From UBA2428 sp002343545 (lineage in GTDB: Bacteria > Bdellovibrionota > UBA2428): a stretch of DNA of 29,875 nucleotides. Below are positions 15,623 through 21,487 of this stretch, in pieces. The stretch covers positions 1 to 29,875 of the forward strand of contig CALFZE010000092.1 of NCBI GenBank assembly GCA_937952285.1. Direction: 5' to 3'. Below the pieces are notes generated by a model. The model ran no database searches. It saw only the letters and a list, made by a program, of their open reading frames with translations, and was not told the origin of the DNA. How positions within the stretch are numbered: position 1 is the first letter of the stretch; every line of letters starts with the position of its first letter. The position numbers and the translations under genes were made by a program.

Positions 15623-16417
15623 TCAATAAGTCGGACGTCCCCGAGGCGGGCCGAAACCGTTCACATCGAAGAACGCCGGATTGGCGGCCGCGAGCCGGCG
15701 CCCCCACTTTTCCTCGACGTAGTCCACGGCGAAGCCGCGGGCGGCCAAACGCGCGACGGCGTCGTGGGGGGTCGGGGCGCTGCGCAGGACCGTGTAGAGG
15801 TAAGGGGCCAGCGTCCGCTGCTCCGGGCTCAGTCGCACGTTGCGCGAGCTCATCGCGAGGCCGTCGGACTCGCGTACGGTCTCGACGGGCACGATCTCCG
15901 TCTCGAGGAAGAACTCCCGGGCGAGCCCCTGGACGAGCCGGAGCTGTTGGAAGTCCTTCTCGCCGAAGTAGGCGCGGCGCGCGCGCGCGATCCCGAGCAG
16001 TTTGAGCACGATCGTGAGCATGCCGTCGAAGTGGCCCGGTCGGTGCGCGCCCTCCAGGCATTTGGCGTCCTCGCCCTCCGAAACGCGGTAGCGGTAGCCC
16101 TGCGGGTAGAGGGCCGCTTCGGGCGGCGCGATCACGGCGTCGACGCCGGCCTCGCGGGCGATCCCGACGTCGGCGCGGAGCGTCCGCGGGTAAGCGTCCA
16201 AATCCCGGGCGTCGTTGAACTGGGTGGGGTTCACGAACACGGAGAGCACGACGAAGTCGTTTTCCGCGCGGGCCCGCCGCAGCAGGCTCGCGTGGCCTTC
16301 GTGGAGGGCGCCCATCGTGGGAACGAAGCCGACGCTCGCGCCCTTCGCCCACGTCGCGCGTTGCGCGAGCCAGCCCGCGATTTCGGTGTGAAGGACGGTG
16401 TCGACGGCCTGGCTCAC
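15623..16417 (-). CDS. panC: pantothenate synthetase
   Basis: 264 residues; joins pantoate and beta-alanine using ATP. Motifs: VPTMGALHEGHASL (HxGH-type His39 and His42), VFVNPTQFND (60-69), GHFDGMLTIVLKLL, FGEKDFQQLRLV and MSSRNVRLSPEQR, the KMSKS counterpart. The reading frame runs upstream, but GTG 16417 gives the right N-terminus and forms a GTGA overlap with the panB stop. It is slightly shorter than the usual ~280 residues at the C-terminus. Confidence 0.96.
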   Translation of the reverse strand: MSQAVDTVLHTEIAGWLAQRATWAKGASVGFVPTMGALHEGHASLLRRARAENDFVVLSVFVNPTQFNDARDLDAYPRTLRADVGIAREAGVDAVIAPPEAALYPQGYRYRVSEGEDAKCLEGAHRPGHFDGMLTIVLKLLGIARARRAYFGEKDFQQLRLVQGLAREFFLETEIVPVETVRESDGLAMSSRNVRLSPEQRTLAPYLYTVLRSAPTPHDAVARLAARGFAVDYVEEKWGRRLAAANPAFFDVNGFGPPRGRPTY

Positions 16418-17232
16418 GCGTAGCTCTCCTCGGCGTTCGGGAAGCTGCCGTCGCGCACGGCGCGCGAGTAAGTCGCGACGGCCTCGCGCAGGCCGCCTTC
16501 GAAGTCCGCGAAGCGGCGGACGAAGCGGGGACGGAAGCTCGAGTCCACGCCCAGAAGATCGTGCAGCACGAGCACCTGGCCGTCGCAATGCGGGCCCGCG
16601 CCGATGCCGATCGTGGGGATGGAAAGGGCCGAGGTCAGGCGCTCACCGAGCGCGGTCGGCACGCACTCCAGGACGATCGAGAAGCAGCCGAGCTCCTCGA
16701 GTCGTTTGGCCTGGCGGAGTATCTCGGCGGCCGCGGCGTCGTCTTTGCCCTGCACGCGAAAACCGCCGAGTCCGTGCAGCGACTGCGGGGTGAGCCCGAC
16801 GTGCCCCATGACGGGGATCCCCGATTTCACGAGGGCGTCGACGACGTCCTCGTGTCCGTCCACGCCTTCGAGCTTGAGGGCGTGCGCGCCGGCCCGCATG
16901 AGCAGTTCCGCGCTTTCCATCGCCGGCCCGAGGCCCTTGCGAAAACTCAGGAAGGGCATATCGCCGATGAGAAGCTTGTGGGGGGCGCCGCGCGCGACGG
17001 CCGCGGTGTGCAGCGCCATCATCTCGCTTGTCGCGGCGAGCGTGTTGGGATGGCCGTGCAGGACCATGGCGACGCTGTCCCCTACGAGGAGGGCGTCAAC
17101 GTCGCTCGCGTTCAGGGTCTTGGCCGACCACGCGTCGTAGCAAGTCACGACGGAAAGCTTCTGCCCTTTGGCCTTGGCTTGCCGGAAAGCTTGCACGGTT
17201 GGCGGCTTGGGCGCGTTCGTATGTTGGCTCAT
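16414..17232 (-). CDS. panB: 3-methyl-2-oxobutanoate hydroxymethyltransferase
   Basis: 272 residues, TIM-barrel enzyme making ketopantoate from ketoisovalerate and 5,10-methylene-THF. Conserved segments: VVTCYDAWSAKTL, LLVGDSVAMVLHG (metal-site Asp52), LLIGDMPFLSF (Asp91), GAHALKLEG, MGHVGLTPQS and IPTIGIGAGPHCDGQVLV. ATG 17232 overlaps the stop of the upstream reductase gene by 4 bp, and its own stop overlaps panC. A longer open frame upstream is discarded because it lies within the reductase gene. Confidence 0.97.
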   Translation of the reverse strand: MSQHTNAPKPPTVQAFRQAKAKGQKLSVVTCYDAWSAKTLNASDVDALLVGDSVAMVLHGHPNTLAATSEMMALHTAAVARGAPHKLLIGDMPFLSFRKGLGPAMESAELLMRAGAHALKLEGVDGHEDVVDALVKSGIPVMGHVGLTPQSLHGLGGFRVQGKDDAAAAEILRQAKRLEELGCFSIVLECVPTALGERLTSALSIPTIGIGAGPHCDGQVLVLHDLLGVDSSFRPRFVRRFADFEGGLREAVATYSRAVRDGSFPNAEESYA

Positions 17233-17939
17233 CGGGTCTCCTGGAAATACTTGAGGAAGGCGCGGTAAAGGTCGGCTTCGGGCCGCCCTTCGAGCGCGGC
17301 GAGGTGGGCTTCGATCGTGCCGGAGTCGCCGCGGGCGAGCGGTCCCGTCAGCGCGCGCGAGGGATCCCGGAGCGTGTTCTCGAGGGTCTGCGACAACAAA
17401 GGCGCGATGACGCGACGGTCGACGCCCAGGCCCTTCTCGAAGATCTCGGCGGCGCCCTTCCAGAGCAAGCCCGAGAAGTTGGCCGCGAAGCAGGTCGCCG
17501 CGTGGTAGAGCGCTTTGCTCTCCTTGGCGACCCGGAAGGAGGGGTTGGGCAGCTTCGGGAAGAGCTCGGCGAAGTCGGGACCGTCGGCGTCGACGGCGAA
17601 GGGAAAACGTTCGTAGGCTTCGGGAGCGTAAAGGTCGGGGCCGAAACTTTGGAGGGGATGGCATCCGACGGCGAGCTCGCTTGCCAGACGACCCGAACAA
17701 TGGACGAGCCGTTTGCCGGCGAAGTCGAGTCCGTGGAGACGTTTGGCGTCGCGGAGGAAGTTCTCGATTTCGTCGTCGGGCGTCAGGACGAGGATGACGT
17801 CGGCCGCGTCCAAACGCGAGGCTTCCTGGCCGCGGGACCAGGACAAGCAGCGATGACCCTTGAGGGGAAGGTAAAATCCGAAGTGACGGGCGAGTCGCCC
17901 GCGGCCGATGAGGCCATAGCTCAATCTTTTGTCTTTCAC
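17229..17939 (-). CDS. panG: DUF2520 / Rossmann reductase, probable PanG-type ketopantoate reductase
   Basis: 236 residues. An N-terminal Rossmann fold starts YGLIGRGRLARHF with the G-x-G-x-x-A dinucleotide loop (Gly12, Gly14, Ala17), followed by DVILVLTPDDEI and a 6-phosphogluconate-dehydrogenase-like all-helical domain (KALYHAATCFAANFSGLLWK). This is the Rossmann plus DUF2520 architecture. A member of this type, PanG, is a ketopantoate reductase in Francisella that replaces PanE. Position as first gene of the operon, overlapping panB, supports the same role: reduction of ketopantoate to pantoate, the one step otherwise missing here. The start is GTG 17939 with GGAG 10 bases upstream. The assignment of the reaction is inference; the fold and context are seen. 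Confidence 0.75.
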   Translation of the reverse strand: MKDKRLSYGLIGRGRLARHFGFYLPLKGHRCLSWSRGQEASRLDAADVILVLTPDDEIENFLRDAKRLHGLDFAGKRLVHCSGRLASELAVGCHPLQSFGPDLYAPEAYERFPFAVDADGPDFAELFPKLPNPSFRVAKESKALYHAATCFAANFSGLLWKGAAEIFEKGLGVDRRVIAPLLSQTLENTLRDPSRALTGPLARGDSGTIEAHLAALEGRPEADLYRAFLKYFQETR

Positions 17940-18023
17940 GTTCTTCGGTCTCCGTCCTTCAGGATCGTCGCCGTACGAATCGTTCTAGTGCAGGGGAGGC
18001 GGGGGGTCCACGAGACTTTCGCG

Positions 18024-18068
18024 GAAGAAAAATGGCCGCGGCGCCAAGGGGTTAAAGGCGCCGCGGCC
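18024..18068 (-). terminator. intrinsic terminator in the pan operon leader
   Basis: On the minus strand a perfect 12-bp GC-only stem (18068-18057 with 18045-18034) around an 11-base loop is followed directly by ATTTTTCTT (18033-18025). The plus strand has no T run after the stem, so termination acts on leftward transcripts. The only leftward gene is panG, 85 bp beyond, so this is either an attenuator or the end of a short RNA. Confidence 0.7.
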
Positions 18069-18116
18069 GGGTTCTGTACAGAAATCGGGGGGTTGGGTGC
18101 TCCGACTTCTGTGGCA
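18025..18116 (-). ncRNA. candidate pan leader RNA / attenuator
   Basis: Expected transcript from the promoter TTGTTC-N17-TATTTC (18151-18146 and 18128-18123) to the terminator. Before the terminator, 18111-18104 (CAGAAGTC) can pair with 18086-18079 (GATTTCTG) with one G-U pair. TTCTGTACAGAA (18083-18072) is itself a perfect 12-bp palindrome that shares bases with this stem, so alternative folds exist. An RNA named the pan motif is known upstream of pan genes in several phyla; I cannot confirm a match by eye. Confidence 0.4.
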
Positions 18117-18122
18117 GCGACC

Positions 18123-18151
18123 GAAATAGGCTCCGAGTCTGAGTCGAACAA
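18123..18151 (-). promoter_or_regulatory. sigma-70-like promoter of the pan leader
   Basis: TTGTTC (18151-18146), exactly 17 bases, TATTTC (18128-18123) on the minus strand. Predicted start near 18116, giving a leader of about 175 nt before the panG start codon if transcription passes the terminator. Confidence 0.45.
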
Positions 18152-18211
18152 CGAAATCTGGTTTGAAAAGCGTGATCTTTGGTCGGATATGCAATAAAGG
18201 AATCCTACTCT

Positions 18212-19018
18212 ATGCAGAAGTTAATCCTGGATGCGATCGCCACGATCATGGATCGAAGAGGGGTCACCCAAGACCAACTCGCCGCGAGTCTCGGATGCTC
18301 GCAGACGACGATCAGTCGTTTGCTTCGGGGCAAGACCAAGCTGACCGTCGAGGATCTCTTCAACATCGCGAAGGCGCTCAACACGGACCCCACGGTCCTC
18401 GTCGAGCAGGCTTCGCGCCAGGTTCCGCAGCCGATCATGCTCAACCCCGAAGTCCAGCAGCTCTTCTGCGCGGACCACGTGGGCTTCCAGATCTTCCTTC
18501 GTCTCAAGCGTCCGATGAGCTTTTCCGAGCTCGCGACTTTCTTCCGCGCCGACCAGATCCCGGCCGTGCGCCGCAAGATCACCGACCTCAAGCGCCACGA
18601 AGTCGTCATCGAGGACATCGACGGCCGCCTGCGCCTGAATAACCTCGAGGCCGAGGCCGTTTTCTTCAACCAAGACAAGGCCTACAACCAGCGCATCACC
18701 GAGCTCTACAACTTCACGCGCCAAACCAAGGGCGACCTCACGAAGATGAGCGAGAAGGAAGTCGCGCAGTGGAAGCGCTACAACGGCGACGCCGTCGTCA
18801 TCGAGTACTTCACGCCCTCGCAGATCGAGGAGCAGAAGGTCCTCCTGCTCCAGCTCTATAACTTCGTGCGCTACCAGATGCGCACGAACAAGCTCGCGCA
18901 GGCGATGGGCGACTCCGAGAAGATCGATCGGAGTTCCTCGGAGCCGAAGGAGCTGCGGGTCATCTACCTGTCGAGCCTCCAGCTCCCCGATCTCAAGGCC
19001 GTAAAGTCGGAAGGCTAG
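18212..19018 (+). CDS. XRE-type HTH regulator with C-terminal winged-helix-like domain
   Basis: 268 residues. The N-terminal HTH (1-65) shows MDRRGVTQDQLAASLGCSQT and TISRLLRGK, the lambda-repressor/XRE pattern. Residues about 90-145 (FLRLKRPMSFSELATFFRAD, then AVRRKITDLKRHEVVIEDID) look like a second, MarR/ArsR-style winged helix with its beta-hairpin. The rest is charged and helical, without a recognised domain. ATG 18212 is preferred over a frame-open TTG 18179 since AAGGA lies 9-10 bases upstream. The MFS gene starts 4 bp after its stop, so the pair is an operon in which the regulator may sense a transported compound. TTGAAA and TATGCA upstream are a poor promoter candidate (19-base spacer). 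Confidence 0.82.
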   Translation: MQKLILDAIATIMDRRGVTQDQLAASLGCSQTTISRLLRGKTKLTVEDLFNIAKALNTDPTVLVEQASRQVPQPIMLNPEVQQLFCADHVGFQIFLRLKRPMSFSELATFFRADQIPAVRRKITDLKRHEVVIEDIDGRLRLNNLEAEAVFFNQDKAYNQRITELYNFTRQTKGDLTKMSEKEVAQWKRYNGDAVVIEYFTPSQIEEQKVLLLQLYNFVRYQMRTNKLAQAMGDSEKIDRSSSEPKELRVIYLSSLQLPDLKAVKSEG

Positions 19019-19022
19019 GCGG

Positions 19023-20240
19023 ATGTTCGGGGCGGACTTCCTCAAGGCCGGTCAGCGCATCCACGTCGCGCGACTCGTGAGCTTCGTCGGCTCGGCCTTC
19101 TCGGAATTCGCCATCCCGCTCTACGTCTTCAGCCACGCCAAGAACCCCATCCACGTCGGCTTGCAGTGGAGCCTGCTCGCGCTCACGAAGCTCGTGTCGG
19201 GCCAGCTGGCCGCGCGGATCCACTTCGGGCCCACGGACCGCCGCGCGCTCATGAACCTGGACCTTTGCCTCGCGCTTTCGATCCTGCTGCCCGTCGCTTT
19301 GCACGACACGGCGCCTTTGCTGGCCGCTTACCTCTGCACCTTCCTGAGCGCCTTCCTGACGACCTTGCAGGCCGGACACATCGATAGCCTCGTGGGCCAC
19401 ACGGCGAGCCACGAACCCAAGACCGAAGCCGCGCGCAGCTGGCTGCTGTCGAAGATCGAGAACGGCCGCCACGTCGGCATGCTCATCGGCTACGGACTCG
19501 CTTACTTCGTGTCGACGCGCATCGGTTTCGAGGGCGCCTTCGTCGTGGACTCGCTCACCTACGTCCTGTCGGCCGCGATCCTCATGGGCGTGCGTTTCGA
19601 AGGACAGGCCAAGAACACGGTCGTCGTGCAGCCGGCTTACCAGATCCTCTTTCGCCCGAGGCTGCGGCTTTTGACCTTCACGCAGCTGCTCATCGGCTTC
19701 GGGCTCTTCACCTACAACGCGGCCTACATCATCTACATGAAGCGCGATCTGCTCGCGTCGGACTTCGTCGTGACGATGCTCTTCGTGCTCCAGTACGTCG
19801 GCTATTCGGTGGGCAGCCTTATTCCGGGTTACTGCGCGCGCAAGTTGGGCCGTCCGCTCTCGGAGGGTTGGCTGCTCGCGATCCGCATCGCGGTGGTGCC
19901 GCTCTTCTTCGTGTTCGCCTACGCGCCGACGGGCGCGGTTTTCATCGCGACGAACGCGATCTTCTCCGTGCTCATCGCGGCGCAGTTGCCGACTTCGGTC
20001 AGCCTCTTCCAGCGCGCCGTCGAGAAGGGCGAGTTGCGTTCCATGGGCGCGGCCCGCACGGCCGCGACGAGCTTCGCGGGCTCCATCGCGGCGGCCCTCG
20101 CGAGCTGGACGATCGTCGCCGTCTCGGGGCGCTTCGTGTTCCTCTACGGCGCGATCGTCTACGCCGTCGCCGCGCTCACCCTTTGGCTCTACCTCAAGCG
20201 CGAAGGCCTGCTCGAGCGTCGCCCCGTTTACGCCGCCTAG
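19023..20240 (+). CDS. MFS transporter
   Basis: 405 residues with about twelve hydrophobic segments and two halves separated near residue 190-215, the MFS layout (MFS_3/enterobactin-exporter-like style, starting VARLVSFVGSAFSEFAIPLY). The central region has the long transmembrane stretch LRLLTFTQLLIGFGLFTYNA, and the cytoplasmic loop motif around YCARKLGRPLSEG resembles the D/R-rich loop motif A. An inner-membrane drug or metabolite exporter is likely; the substrate is unknown. Translation is probably coupled to the HTH regulator 4 bp upstream. A weak hairpin follows its stop. Confidence 0.85.
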   Translation: MFGADFLKAGQRIHVARLVSFVGSAFSEFAIPLYVFSHAKNPIHVGLQWSLLALTKLVSGQLAARIHFGPTDRRALMNLDLCLALSILLPVALHDTAPLLAAYLCTFLSAFLTTLQAGHIDSLVGHTASHEPKTEAARSWLLSKIENGRHVGMLIGYGLAYFVSTRIGFEGAFVVDSLTYVLSAAILMGVRFEGQAKNTVVVQPAYQILFRPRLRLLTFTQLLIGFGLFTYNAAYIIYMKRDLLASDFVVTMLFVLQYVGYSVGSLIPGYCARKLGRPLSEGWLLAIRIAVVPLFFVFAYAPTGAVFIATNAIFSVLIAAQLPTSVSLFQRAVEKGELRSMGAARTAATSFAGSIAAALASWTIVAVSGRFVFLYGAIVYAVAALTLWLYLKREGLLERRPVYAA

Positions 20241-20244
20241 CCTG

Positions 20245-20261
20245 GCGCCCGATTCGGGCGC
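20245..20261 (+). terminator. hairpin after the MFS gene
   Basis: GCGCCCG-ATT-CGGGCGC, a perfect 7-bp stem with a 3-base loop, 5 bp past the stop codon. No U run follows (GTTCGCC), so it may protect the 3' end or give only partial termination. Confidence 0.35.
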
Positions 20262-20388
20262 GTTCGCCCCGGGGACGGGCCTTCGGCTCCGTAGAACTTC
20301 TCGGCACTTGCGTCGCTTTTGTCGAACTTTTCGACGGCGGAGCGATTTTGGTCCGAAGGAATTCCGGGACTTGTCGTCGGCCCGCGCT

Positions 20389-20404
20389 TGGCCCCCCAAT
20401 TGCT
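20389..20404 (+). promoter_or_regulatory. sigma-54 (-24/-12) promoter
   Basis: TGGCCCCCCAATTGCT: the invariant GG (20390-20391) and GC (20402-20403) are separated by exactly 10 bases, and TGGC-N7-TTGCT fits the RpoN consensus. The predicted start at about 20415 gives a 50-nt leader holding a GGCGCC-N9-GGCGCC hairpin (20425-20445). This is followed by a strong AAGGAGGA ribosome site (20453-20460) and GTG 20466. Upstream, GTCGA-actttt-CGAC-type repeats around 20315-20332 could be an activator site. Confidence 0.65.
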
Positions 20405-20465
20405 AACAAAAGGGAGCATCGGAAGGCGCCCGAGGATTGGGCGCCACGGATCAAGGAGGACTCGC

Positions 20466-21485
20466 GTGATCGGATCCAGCGACCAGGACGCGCAAGCGAT
20501 CGTGAAGGGGCTCGGGGCGAAGGACGAAGGTCTCGTCGAGCTCAGTGTCGCCCAGCACTTCCAGCGTAAGCTCATCGAGCGCGCCCGCAACGAAGGCCGT
20601 TTCGGCTTCGGGCGCCTGCGCACCCTCAAATCGTCGTTGCGCGCGGCCTACGCGAACTGGATGAGCCTGCTCGATCACGTGGCCGTGCCCGTTCTCATCT
20701 ACGGCGAGCCCGGCAGCGGCAAGCGCGCCCACGTCGACGAGTTCCTCTCGATCCAGAACTTCCACCGCCGTCTCGAGGAACTCCCCGAGGGACAGCTGCG
20801 CGTCTTCAAGTCCTCGTTCCTGAGCCCGGGCTTCACGAAGCTGCTCCAGGCCCCGCGCGTCGGCTCGGGCGACGTGATCTATCTCGAGAACATCGAGGAC
20901 CTTTCGCTCGAGTCGCAGCGCGAGCTCCTCGAGCACCTCAAGCAACGCCGCGAGTTCTGCGACCGCGGCGGCGGCTTGAAGAGCGGCCTGGGCGCTCCGC
21001 GCCTCATCCTGGGCACCGAGAAGGCCCTCTCTTTGCTCGTCTACCGCTCCGAATTCCTGCGCGAGCTTTTCCAGGCCATCACGGGCTTTGCCGTCTTCCT
21101 GCCGAGTTTGCAGGAGCGCTCCGAGGACATGCCCCACATCGTGCGCGCGGTCGCCGAAGAGGTCTCGGGTCTCACGCAGTCGCCGTCGCCCTGGCTCGTC
21201 GATACGCTCGCGCGGCAGGAGTTCGCCGCGAACCTGGACGACCTCAAGAAGCTCTTCAAGAGCGGCTTGCAGCGGAATCCCGACCTTCGCCGTTGGAGCG
21301 AAGCCGACTTGCCGCTCGAGTGGCGTCGGCCGAGGGGCGGCTTCGAGCTCTTCACCTCGAACGAGGGCACGCGCATCCGCCAAGCGCTCTTGCAGTCCGG
21401 CGGCTCGCGCGATCAGGCCGCCCACCTTCTGGGCGTTTCGCGCAGCGATCTCCTCAAGAAGATGATGGCCCTCGGCCTTCGCTGA
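20466..21485 (+). CDS. degenerate sigma-54-activator-like AAA+ protein with Fis-type HTH
   Basis: 339 residues with the order of the C-terminal two thirds of an NtrC-type activator. Walker A GEPGSGKR (80-87) lacks the usual final Thr/Ser. The Walker B region VIYLENIEDL (137-146) has the catalytic DE changed to EN. The R-finger/sensor stretch FLPSLQERSEDMPHIV (211-226) is well kept. A Fis-like HTH (about 301-339, SGGSRDQAAHLLGVSRSDLL) closes the protein. The GAFTGA loop that contacts sigma-54 is absent, with SSFLSPGFTK at its place. ATP hydrolysis and sigma-54 remodelling are therefore doubtful; it may be a DNA-binding regulator or partner of a true activator. There is no receiver domain. GTG 20466 is fixed by AAGGAGGA; an open frame from 20319 is not translated in this view. 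Confidence 0.82.
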   Translation: MIGSSDQDAQAIVKGLGAKDEGLVELSVAQHFQRKLIERARNEGRFGFGRLRTLKSSLRAAYANWMSLLDHVAVPVLIYGEPGSGKRAHVDEFLSIQNFHRRLEELPEGQLRVFKSSFLSPGFTKLLQAPRVGSGDVIYLENIEDLSLESQRELLEHLKQRREFCDRGGGLKSGLGAPRLILGTEKALSLLVYRSEFLRELFQAITGFAVFLPSLQERSEDMPHIVRAVAEEVSGLTQSPSPWLVDTLARQEFAANLDDLKKLFKSGLQRNPDLRRWSEADLPLEWRRPRGGFELFTSNEGTRIRQALLQSGGSRDQAAHLLGVSRSDLLKKMMALGLR

Positions 21486-21487
21486 GC

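Noticed and set aside
14879..16423. 514-residue plus-strand frame opposite coaX and panC
   Set aside because: Charged low-information sequence; the minus strand encodes two unmistakable enzymes.
17936..18151. Small open frame (71 residues) in the pan leader, minus strand
   Set aside because: It runs through the terminator hairpin and has no ribosome site; no run of regulatory codons that would suggest a leader peptide.
18993..20399. 468-residue minus-strand frame opposite the MFS gene
   Set aside because: Almost entirely Arg/Glu/Asp/His, as expected from the complement of a hydrophobic membrane protein gene.
20241..20465. Possible small gene between the MFS and AAA+ genes
   Set aside because: The only open frame is the upstream extension of the AAA+ gene; composition and the sigma-54 promoter inside it argue for noncoding leader.
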